Of a DNA stretch of 64,000 nt, positions 12,201-22,424 are shown piece after piece (position 1 is the first letter of the stretch; every line of letters begins with the position of its first letter). This stretch comes from Ampelomyces quisqualis (Eukaryota > Ascomycota > Dothideomycetes > Pleosporales > Phaeosphaeriaceae), in NCBI GenBank assembly GCA_018398575.1, contig JAGTXZ010000010.1, positions 992,001 through 1,056,000 on the forward strand, read 5' to 3'. A model generated the notes under the pieces. It saw only the letters and a list, made by a program, of their open reading frames with translations, was not told the DNA's origin and searched no databases. A program made the position numbers and the translations under genes.

Positions 12201-12467
12201 AAGGATACCTATAATAACAATGTAGATAATATCCTAGCTAACTGCATAAAAGAGGAGCGAGATTGCTACAATACGCTTATAGACAATTATAACAACAAAG
12301 AGAAGGAGAAGGCAAACTGCTTAATAGAAAAGGATAAGAAGGAAGACGTTAGAAAGGAGAGGAAAGTCCTACATAGAGACACTAACAATATAAGTAAGTC
12401 TAAACGTAATGCAACATATAATAACTTGCATAGAATACTGTCTATATATGCGTGCGTAAAGCATTAG
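12195..12467 (+). pseudogene. Lys/Glu-rich remnant in the RIP island
   Basis: A short open stretch (90 codons, the longest plus-strand frame in the island) encodes a highly charged peptide rich in Lys, Glu and Asn, including N-N-K-E-K-E-K-A-N. It follows the unrecognised unit immediately and may be its coiled-coil C-terminal part. Without homology this cannot be decided. Confidence 0.3.
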
Positions 12468-12469
12468 GT

Positions 12470-14390
12470 AAAGTAAAAGATGTTTTGCTAGAAGAGTATA
12501 GATATGTAGATAAACTTGCACTAGAATACCTTTATAAGGCAGATAAACAGCTATAGTTTAAGAACTATAGAGGTAGCTAGAGCATTATAGCAGAAGACGC
12601 ATAGGAAGAATTTGTAACGCAGGCCTATAATATTACAATTAAAGGCAACATACTTAACGTAATTGCCTTAACTAAAGAGAAATAGCAACTAGAACTAGAC
12701 AAGTGCAATAGGTTAGTGCAACAGTATAAAGAAGAAATAAAGTGTTATTAAGTAGTTGTAAATAGCAAGCAACACAAATGTTATAAGAACTAGATATGCT
12801 TTTGCTAGTATAACGCGTAAATACTGTTAGGTTAGCCTTGATATAACGCAACAGTGCAGACTACTATAGCAGATAGTGCAGCACTAGCAGACACAGCACC
12901 TAATCCTAACACAACTAACTGGCAAGATAATTACTGCTCTACAAGTAGTAGCAGCTATTACAGCCTTCTATATATAGAGCGCGTTGTGTACCTGCTAACA
13001 CGTGCCCTACAGGACGTTAAGCCTAGTAGCTGCGTCTAGGCTAGCCTACTTTTAAAGGAGCGTAATTTGTCTATGCTATATTTGATTAAAAAGCCTATAT
13101 AACTAGATAAGAGGGACTAGCTTGGTTAGCCTACGCTATAAGAGTGTAAAGACACAGGCAGCTGGCTGCAGTATATAGTTCTGCTAGTGCTACAGTACTT
13201 AACAGTTCTTAACTATTAAATCTAGCAATACTAGCAATACTAGCAACACTAGTAACACAGGCGACACAGGTAACACAGGCAACTTACTGTTAGGTCGCTA
13301 TTAGGTTGCTAGCAACCAGAAGTAAGTAGGGCAACTTTGGCAAATTATCTAGTAGACAGTATTGCTGTTAGGCAGCTGCGGGTCGCTGCAACTAGGCTAA
13401 CCAGACAAATCTTAATTTTTCCTAACAATACTACAATCGCTAGCATTTACCTGTTAAGATTAGGAACATAGTCTTCCTTAAATTAACACGTAAAACAAAT
13501 TGCAGATATTGTATCTTATATGCCTTAGCGCTTAATGTTATTAAGGATAGTCCTTTTAAGGTTCTTAAAAAAATAGGCAAGAATACATTCTAACTTAAAC
13601 TCCCTGCCTAACTTAAGATACACCTAGTTATCTTAGTTGTTTACTTAGAACCAGCCTTACTCAACCTATACAATTGCCCTCCTGTAGCCGCTAGTAAAGT
13701 AGTAGAAGCAGCAGAGAATAAACTACTAACAGCAGCTACTACGCCCGCTCCTAACAGAAAGCTAACATACATTATTAACCAAATTCTTGCCAAAGAACTC
13801 TATAAGGTCCCTAGAAACCAACACAAACAATAGTTCTACAAGGTCTAGTAGCAGGGCTACAGTACCTCTAAAGACTTTTACGTAGTAGAGGAGCAATTGC
13901 AAACAGATATACCTAAGATAGTGCAAGCTTAGGAGTAGTAGTATAGTACTTGTCTAACTATTTGCTACTCTCTACAAGGCACTACCTAGAGGTATAATTA
14001 AAACTTAACAAGCTTTTAGCAGCTCTATGCGCTCGCTTGCCTATACTGTAGCTCTTATTATTACAACAACATAGATACATAACCTTTTACCTTATTAGCA
14101 AAATTAGAGTTTTTATTTGCGTTATTAAAATTACGCGCCTGCCTCTTACCTTGTTATTTTAACAATAATAGACGCACAGACCTACGCTAGCGCAGCTACC
14201 TTTTCCTCTATAACCTAGCGCCTACGCTATCCCTTACCTTACATCTACTTACCTAGCTCTACAACCTTTTTCTGCTACCTACATTAATAATACTACTATA
14301 GCGCAATTCGCTAACGTTAGTATTAACGTACAAGAACTGTAGAAGCTTACAGGCACTAACCTTACCACAATTAATAGACATACCAGTCTA
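12470..14390 (+). other. Degraded sequence, possible 5' part of the helicase-like unit
   Basis: RIP-type DNA with short coding-like pieces. The piece at about 13,765-14,080 reads protein-like in another frame than the helicase-like unit downstream (T-Y-I-I-N-Q-I-L-A-K-E-L-Y). It could be an upstream exon or a separate gene. A 9-bp minisatellite lies within the stretch. No family recognised. Confidence 0.35.
13223..13285. repeat. 9-bp minisatellite, about 7 copies
   Basis: Nine-base units of the form CTAGCAATA, CTAGCAACA, CTAGTAACA, CAGGCGACA, CAGGTAACA and CAGGCAACT follow each other. The right half keeps CAGG where the left half has CTAG, suggesting that RIP-type changes hit only some units. 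Confidence 0.75.
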
Positions 14391-17300
14391 TAGCAGTTTA
14401 AAAAACGTAAAGAGCAAGAGTTAGATTAAGAAACTCTACTTATAGAAGAATAAGTTAAGATACTTTACAAGAGCAGCTACTACAGCAACATAACGCTTAG
14501 TCCTGCTAAAGCCTCTAAGCATAAGGAAAAGGCTTTCCAGGCTGTTATAGCTTTTACGATTAACCCTAAACACCTAACAGCTAACAGCGTTAATAAGGCT
14601 TACCTAATTACAGCTATTTAGCTTAATTCCCCTAATGTTATTATAAGCAGGCTAGAACTTTAGGCCTTTAAAGATTAAGTTACAGCTGCTAGACCTAATC
14701 TAGAATAGACCTATGTGCTGCTATCTCTACTACAGGTCTTAATCCTAGTGTATAAGCCTACTGTGTTTTTAGAGGTCTTTACAATAAGGTTAGACTGCGC
14801 AGCGCTATTAACTAAGTTTACTATCTTACTATACACTCCTAATATTAGCAGCTTCTAAGACAATATGTAGACTTCTACTGCGTTTAGCTCTATTGCTTTT
14901 AACTAACTAGCAAATGCAGAGGTTAAAGACCTATTGCGTTACTATATAGCTATAGGCTGCCCTTAAGCGCGCTTAGTTAACGCATACTAATTAGAAGTAG
15001 TAGATAGCGCTGCAATCAAGGACCTCTAAGGCTTTACTATAAATATAATCGCTTAGAAGGCAGTGTAGTTAGGTAGTCTATTATACACTCCTTTAGATAC
15101 TAATATCCTTTGCAAAGCTTACTTTGTTATAATAGTAAACCCTAAGTTCTACTCTACTATGTCTATACGCAAGCTACTATACCTTTGCAACTGTCTCTGT
15201 TTAACATACAGATAGAACGTTTTAGTTAAGCAGCTTAACAAGGTCCTTTTGTCTAAGCAACTTGCCTATACTGTTAGTCGCATTCTAGTCTCAGGCATTA
15301 AGATTAATAACCTTAAGTAAGCTGCAGAAAAACAAGCCAAGGATAATTAGCTACCTTCTTGCAGTTGCTCTAGGGAATTACAGCTAGAGCAAGTACAATA
15401 GACTAAGGTACAACGTAAAGAATATACTGCCCTTCTTAAGGCTTAGCGCAAGCGCTGTGCACAACCAAAAACTACTATTGCTAATTACCTTAACATAGCA
15501 GAAAAGCGTTAATAGGAGCTAGGTACCTACGTAAAATTTGTTATCTATAAAGATCCTAACAACTGTTCCTATATGCGTCTAAAGATGTTATTTAACTACC
15601 TTAATGCAACTGTTAAGTACTAGCTACAGCATAAAGCTAACATTAACTTTACGTTCTAGAATATACGCCCTTATAGAGACGTATATAGAGACTAAGAAGA
15701 TAACCTATACATCCTAACCAAGCGCATTATTAACGTCTCTAACCTAACCTGCATAGCTTATCTAAAGGGCCTGTTTCCTTATCTTGCCAAAGATAATCCT
15801 AACTATTAGAGGTAATGTTATAAGTTACTAGGACATAGTTATAGTCTTATGTTAATTCAACTCTAACACAACAAGCAGCTATTTACCTCTAACTTGTTTA
15901 CTAAAAAGCTAGACATGCTAACAGCTTATAACAACCTTCGCAAGATTATACAGATGTTACCTATTGTCTATATTCTTGTTTGCAGTACTAACGTTAATCT
16001 TCTTGTCTAATTAGTTGTTAAGCAATTTAGAGAGCTGTTAGTTTACAACCCTTTAAGTTTGTTCTATACTAACATAAAAAACTTAATAATTACTAACACA
16101 GGCATCCGCGCTACCTATACCCTCCTAAAATTTGTTATAGTACCAGAAAATTTATTTAAGACTTGGGATAAGGCTGCTCTACGCTTTGGCGTAGCAGGCC
16201 TTATTAAACAACGCTTTAGCATGCAGAAGCAAATTTACTATAGGCTTGCAGCTATACATCCTATCTCTTAGACCTAGCTGCGTAGTCTTACAATAGTATT
16301 GTGCGTTAACTTTGCTAAGGAAGACGTAGATAAAAACACTCTACGTCTTGTAGTAGGCGATAGGATTAAGCTAGACTTCTGCAACCAAAACAAAGAAGTC
16401 GCTTCTAAGTACTCCTAGAGAGGTAAAGTTACTGCTCTCTTCTTATTAACTAAGATTAGACAAGTATGCATTCTAGTGCACTACCTAGTTAAAGACAACA
16501 AAATTAAAGACAAGGAAGCTTACACAACACTAATAGTGCAGCAATTGAAAGTTATAAGTCCTACTAACCTGCAATTATAGTTACGCGATAATTGCACCTA
16601 GCTAATTACAATCTTTAAAGACAATAACACAAAAGAATGCAAGAGACTAACTTCTAATTTAAGCTACATAACAGTCCCTTGTAAACTCTGCTTAGTTTTA
16701 ACAGTTAAGGATTAACGTCTAAGCAAACTTTAAACACTAATACAGAAACAGAACTACTAATGTTATACGCTATCCTGCCTATACAATAGTATAGTATAAG
16801 AAGACTGCAACTAATACTGTAAGGTAGCTAAAACACTTCTAAGGAAATACCAAATAGTGCCTTTTAACAAATAGGCATATAAAATAGGCTTGCGAGCAAA
16901 CACTGCTATAATAGCAGGTGTCTCTAGCTTAGGAAAATTATATACTAGTATGGTAATAGCAGTAGGATATCTCTTCTGCATAGAGGTCTCTACCTAACTT
17001 TGTAAAGAACAGCTGTTTAAGCTCTCTTGCTACCTTCAAGATCTGTTATTAGCCCTAGCTAATATAGAAGAACCTAGCCAAACAGATTAAGAGGAGGAAC
17101 TTAATAGTTAGGATAAACAGCAGCTACTAGACTATAATAACCAAACTAATACTTAGAACAATACTAGGCTACTACAGGCTTTAGAGACTTAGAACCTTAG
17201 AAAACCTAACGCTTAAAACAGTTAGGAACATAATAACAACGTCTCTGTAGCTAATACATAGATAGATAACTCTTAAGCATAGGAATATACCTTTAAGGAA

Positions 17301-19841
17301 AACCAGACAGCCCTTAACATACCTTAATTTAATAGTTCTACAGATAAGAACTACTTTTTAAGCCCCTATGCACACGCTATAATAGCAGCTTTTGACAATT
17401 CTTGCTACTGTCTAGGCTCTAATAACCTGGCCAGACAAGTTACGCATGTTTCTAACGCTTCTTCTATAACCTCTAACTTGCTAGAAGATAACACACTTTA
17501 ATCAGAAGTTAATTCTTTTAATAACAGCGCGTTACACCAATCCTAGACTTTAGGCAAGCGAGCAGAACTGTCTAAAAAGCCAGAGGAAATAGTAATTAAG
17601 AAAGGCTAAGTTACTTATTGCTGTCTTTAGAACAAGACTGTTAACTACAGCTACAAAGCCTTTGTTAAGATAGTAACCTAGGTATGCAAGTAGATAAACA
17701 CGCCTATAAAGTTAGTAGTGCGCTGTTATTCTACTCTTTCTAAGCAGAATGCTTTTGTTGCTATGCTTAATCCCTATTTCAAAATAGATGGTAGCTAGGA
17801 CCCTACCTATTTTATACTAGACTTATCTGTTAAAGGTAACACAAACCTTACCTTGCTAGAAACCTATTTGCGTTATTTTTGCAACACCTATTCTGGTATC
17901 AAAGATAAGCGCTTCTAAGCTATTACAGGATCTATAGCATAGATTGCCCTCTAGCTTACGCAGGTTAAAGGTTTTGTAGTAACTAACCTTATGGCTAGCA
18001 CCTAAACTAAGGAGGAGCTTAACGCAATTGCCTAGGAGCTGCAGGACGTTACATCTATAGTACGGGACCTAGATACTAAAGGCTAAATCAGCAAGGATAA
18101 TTAGAAGTTACTTAAGGACGCGTTTAAGATTGCCTACTAACATATACTAAGATGCGCGCTAGTAATATGCACTACTATGTCTGTTGCTACTTTAGCTAGA
18201 TTCCAGGTTATACGCTAGGCAGTAGCAGTAGTTTTTAAGGAAGCAGGACGCGCAACTAACCTAGAATTTATTAGCTTAATATTATTATATTAGAGTGCTA
18301 ACTTTTGCCTTGTAGTTAAAGACTAACGCTAGCTAGGACTCTAGCTGTACAGTCTCTAACTTAATAACCCGTTCTAAGGACAGTACTGCCTCTTAACCCT
18401 AGCCTAACTTTATTATACAGGTTTTCCTATACAAGAGCTAAATTACACCTCGCGCTTTACAAGCCAGCTTCTTCTAGACCTCTGCAAGACCTTAAACAGT
18501 AACAAACAAATCTAGGAAGTAGAAGGCTCTTTTAACCTAAAAGCTAAAACTAAAGCCAAAGCTATAAATAGTTGTATCTAGAGCATCCCTTACGCTATCG
18601 TAGTAGTTAATACTAGCCTAACTACAAGCCTAGTAAAAGATGCAACTAGGTTATTCTACTGCTAAGAAACTGCAGTAGTAACTATTTATAATGTAGTTAA
18701 ACGCGCCCGCTAAGTACCTAGATACTAAATCCTAGTTATTACTCTATATAATGTACAAGTTACCCTGCTTATTGCCCTCTGTAAAGCAGCTGTTACTAAC
18801 GCCTTACGCGCTAAGAATAAGTATTACACAAAGAAAATTAGCAAGGTAGCAGTCCTTACAGTTAACTCTTCTATAGGCAAAGATGCAGCTTATGTTATCT
18901 TAGACACAGTAGGCTATAACTAAGGTTTCTTTTAGAGACAGCCCTATACTCTTGTAGCAGGTACTTAGGCTTAATCTAGCCTTGTTTTTGTAGGACTAAC
19001 CTTGCTGTTTACTTCTTTAAAGTTTATTAATCCTAAAAACTGCCTTAAGAAAGCCTTGCACAAATAGGGCCCCTAGTGTTATTATCTAACTACTATTACT
19101 AAACAGATAGTTGCATCTTTTAAACAATACCTGCAAATTCAAAAGGCTCTTGGAATTAAGACTAGTGTTACTAGGGCTGTGCAACAATTCCAACAAGCCC
19201 TATTAGAAGCTACTCTGCAAGCTAACAACTACTCTAATAACAATAATAATAAGGCTAAGGCATTCTAACAGGCTATACAGATTTGTATGTAGCAGACCTG
19301 TAACGCCAAGCTCAAAACTGCAATCAAGCCTAATCCTGTTAAATTTAAGCTAGTTATTAAACTAGTAAAGCCTGCTAAAGTAGTTGTTAAAAGCTTAACT
19401 AACTTTTAGAAGGTTACTAGAGAACCAAAATTAGACAGAACCCTAACTCAAAACGCGCTAACTATTCTATCCGTCCTTAAAGACGTTGTTAAAGGAATTG
19501 TTAGTAACCTTAACCTAGAAACTAACAATAATAGGTTCCTTGTGTCAAGAGGCCTTCCTGCTAATAATAGTGCTAACAAGTAGATTACTAGGGCTAACAA
19601 TTAGCAAGCTGGCTAAACTTAGACTAATAATGCTACCTGGACTCAGGACATAGGTAAATGTAATCCTAACAATAGCTTAGATTAATAGTAATCAAAATCA
19701 CAGAGCCTAGAGCAGACTAATTTTGCGGACAAAACAAGATTTGAGGATAGGGCAGATGCTACAGAACAGATCGAATATGGAGTTTCCATGAAGGATCTCC
19801 TATTTTGGCTTAGTGCCTTGGCAGTGCCTGCCTGTAGATAG
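14391..19841 (+). pseudogene. RIP-killed SF1 (UPF1-like) helicase gene relic
   Basis: A single plus-strand frame runs about 1,815 codons to a TAG at 19,839-19,841 with no frameshift found. Internal stops are nearly all TAA/TAG at positions that fit Gln. In order, the recovered protein shows a Walker A-like G-V-S-S-L-G-K at 16,917-16,937 (form GxxxxGK), and V-F-K-E-A-G-R at 18,231-18,251, where SF1 helicases have a DEAG-type motif II. Next comes K-D-Q-R-Q-L-G at 18,318-18,338, corresponding to the GD..QL motif III. Downstream are a L-V-I-T-L-Y-N-V-Q block and V-L-T-V-N-S-S-I-G-K-D, matching the TPY..Q and TVDSFQG motifs of UPF1-like proteins, and then an R-x-P-Y-T-L-V-A block. The first Thr of Walker A and the Asp of motif II differ in ways RIP does not directly explain. 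The roughly 50 last codons (19,690-19,838) are unmutated. Homology is inferred from motif order only. Confidence 0.65.
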
Positions 19842-19886
19842 CTTGAGCCGCCTCACTCATGAGACTCTCAACTCTAACTAATACAA

Positions 19887-21677
19887 TCACGATATACACC
19901 AAGCTTTTGCTGTCTTTTGGGCCTCGGCCGTAGCAAGTATACCATGCAATGGACTTCGTAGTTCATGACTTATAGAAGATACAAAGTCTGATTTGGACTG
20001 TGTGTTAGTAAGAGCCTCCAAGCGCATAATCTCTGACATCAAGGAGTTTCCAAACCCTGTGAGCGAAGTGACGTCGCTATAGGTCAAGGTTTTTCCAGTT
20101 TCAGTCACCCAGGCCAGGCACGTAGCAAAGCAAGACTCTCTCTGATAATGCCAAAGAGGCAAAAAAACAAGGTACCGTGAGCCTGGAACACACTTGAAGA
20201 GTTCGTCGCATTCGTGAAGGATTGGTGATCCGGCGACTTCAGTGGCTCCGTTTGTGTCGTAATTAAGGACACCATACTCGTCGACAGCGAAAACGTAGCC
20301 CTGAGGATACGCAATCGTTAGATGCTTCAGCAGTGACTGACTCAGCTGAACTCTTGTGGAGGCATTGGCTGTATTCTTCCCTCTGTACTCATACAGCGGC
20401 TCGGCCATAGTGACACTTCTACCTGCTATTCGCTGCGAGCGTTCGACTTCCGCAGGATGTTGTGGCAAAAAATCATCAGTAGAACTTGCACCGTTCAAGG
20501 CTGCGCCAAAGAATGTCAACCCGTCCAAATCCATGGCATTACCGATCATTTCAGCAGCTTTCGCAAAGAGCTTGATTTGCGCAGTCATATCTGTCATGCA
20601 CGATTCTGAAGCATTTTGGTGTTCTGCAGTGGAAGATGAATCGTTTTGGTCAACTTCGCTGGAATATAGGCAGGAAGCATCTGTAGTTGTCGTTGTACTG
20701 CTCAAGGTTGGTGAACTGACTGCTGGACCCGTCGAGGGATTTTGCGAGTCCAGGTTTGTGTGGCTATCAAGAGGCTGGTGGTGTTCTTGATCGAGTCTTG
20801 GCAGATGATGCCCTCCATTACCTGCTTCCAAACTGTGTTCATTTTTGCCATTTATCTCAACGCCACTACTCCAGTCATCCTGCGAGGTCCGGTTGAAGAT
20901 TTTAAGATCGAATGGGCCCAGCACATCTCGACCAACTTCAGCTTTGCTCGTGCGTGAATACGTGTTTCTTTCTGACCCTATGAATTGTCGAAGGCCGTCC
21001 ATCATCCTCTCCGACCGCGTTCGATCTGCATCTACCCTTTTCATGTTCAGGTATGAACTGATGGCACTAGTGACCTCGAACAATGTGTCTAATGCCTGCG
21101 GGTCTAGGAAGTCCCTCAGGCGATCATCGACTACGCAGTAACTGCCTATTATGTGTCCCGAGAGAGACCGCAGCGGTACCTCTATATAGGAAACCATAGC
21201 TGGATAACCCGTCACATAGGGCCGTGTCGCAAAGGAAGAGATTTGGCGCAAGTCCTTGATGTAGAAGTATGATGGATCGGCGACAATGTATGGAGTCTCC
21301 GGAATAGCCACTGGTTTACCACTGAAGACCGACATTGTGTACGGACATACTCCCCACTCGAGTGCAATGCTGGTCACACCTAGCAGCAGTGGCTGTGTTG
21401 TGCTCTGGGCCCCGAGAGGCTGATGTTTAGTCATCTCTGCGCATATGAATTGACTCCGATTGTCAATGAGAGACAGGAAGGCGCGCTCGGCGTCCATCTT
21501 GTAAACCCCATGCTGGACCAGGGAGTTGAGGGTAAGATCGGTGCTTGGAATCGGTTCTGGCTGGGGCCCAGGTACGACGTCGAAGGGGTACGAAGCAGCG
21601 GCGAGGTATCTAGCATCGGCTGTTAACTCAATGGTAGCAACGCACGATGAGAACGGTGACCCACGCGGCGATTTCAT
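19887..21677 (-). pseudogene. Truncated GAF-type hybrid histidine kinase
   Basis: The frame encodes 596 residues. Residues about 40-210 resemble the GAF-like sensor region of fungal hybrid histidine kinases (D-A-E-R-A-F-L-S-L-I-D-N-R-S-Q-F-I-C-A-E and S-Y-I-E-V-P-L-R-S-L-S-G-H-I-I-G). A low-complexity Ser/Thr-rich linker follows. The frame ends in the dimerisation/phospho-acceptor motif S-I-S-H-E-L-R-S-P-L-H-G-I-L (His at residue 571). Only about 11 unrelated residues follow before the stop. The rest of the H-box domain, the ATP-binding domain and the receiver domain are absent, and the DNA beyond is the helicase-like relic on the other strand. Upstream, another frame from an ATG at 21,744 encodes E-D-Y-E-R-V-R-A-Y-E, which resembles the usual N-terminus of such kinases, so a frameshift or intron near 21,660 is possible. 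It cannot act as a kinase; a sensor-only product remains conceivable. Confidence 0.75.
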
Positions 21678-21744
21678 AGGCGCGAACTCGTTCGTAGTCT
21701 TCTACAGGCTGCGCAAGTCGCTCGCATGTCGTGGCGCTCAACAT

Positions 21745-22424
21745 CTGGGACCGGTCTATATGGTTGAGGACTGGCGCTAAATGATGGTCGTGTTACGTGT
21801 ACGACGAACCATGAAGTAGATATTGCGACGAGTGCACGCTGGCGGAAAGCCCGGAAGCTCTAGCCCGGAAGCTCTACTCCGTAGTAAGTACTCTAGCGTA
21901 CTTTCGTGCATCCCATGTGCCTGTGCACCGTTGATGTCCACAAGACGCTTAGAAGACACCAGCTGTGTGTATGTAGACACGAGGTGATTGGCGGAGCGGA
22001 GAATAGATACATGTCACATATATGCAAAGTTTTCAATCGATTACCCATTATTCATATAAGCATGTCAAGCTATGCTACAACTACAGTGACCATGACGGCC
22101 TTGACAAGGTCGGCACGATACGTTGAGGTCCAGCGACCTATAGCGATAACAGTACAATATAGTGCTGGTTGTCCAGCGCAAAAGACCCATCCTTTATGCA
22201 GTACAAACGCCATGAAAAACGACAAAATCACATGACAGAGTGGCCCAACGGAGAAGGATATCCAAAGGAAAAGATCGGATGGAACGATGTATGATGGACA
22301 GGAATGAGACCGACCGACGTTCGCAAAGGTGCGAAACTGGGAGTAAAGCAAAACCGGGTATCCAAAAGTGCGATGTGACCGAGCTCCCCGATGATAAAAA
22401 GCAGACAAATCAAACCCAACGTGT
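21745..22424. other. Intergenic, 680 bp
   Basis: Lies between the 3' end of the Ser/Thr kinase gene and the 5' end of the truncated histidine kinase, both on the minus strand. It holds a TACTCCGTA motif at 21,875-21,883 and a direct repeat of CCGGAAGCTCTA at 21,851-21,877. No gene seen. Confidence 0.5.

Larger units (their letters stand above)
1..19690. repeat. RIP-degraded, TpA-rich repeat island
   Basis: The left 19.7 kb is TpA-rich and poor in CpA and TpG. No reading frame exceeds about 90 codons, whereas frames of several hundred codons are normal to the right of 19,880. When TAA and TAG are read as former Gln codons (CAA/CAG after C-to-T change), long protein-like frames reappear; three of the four can be assigned to a family. 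This is the expected footprint of repeat-induced point mutation, a genome defence of filamentous ascomycetes that mutates duplicated DNA. The signal fades at about 19,690 over a few tens of bases. Whether this is a subtelomeric or an internal island cannot be told from the window. No telomere repeat is visible. Confidence 0.9.

Noticed and set aside
12854..13039. 61-codon Ser/Thr-rich frame
   Set aside because: Short frame in the RIP island with no family match or gene structure.
6600..19690. A non-standard genetic code (TAA/TAG = Gln, as in ciliates) would also open these long frames
   Set aside because: The flanking genes use the standard code, and C-to-T change in CpA turns CAA/CAG into TAA/TAG, so RIP explains the pattern without a code change. 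Tandem repeat units in the same island also differ by the same transitions.
1..19690. A Starship giant element with a DUF3435 captain
   Set aside because: No tyrosine-recombinase/DUF3435 motif order was recognised in the recovered frames, and neither boundary is known. A composite element remains possible but not this class on present evidence.
20356..20790. 144-codon plus-strand frame opposite the histidine kinase
   Set aside because: Shadow of the conserved minus-strand kinase reading frame; no features of its own.
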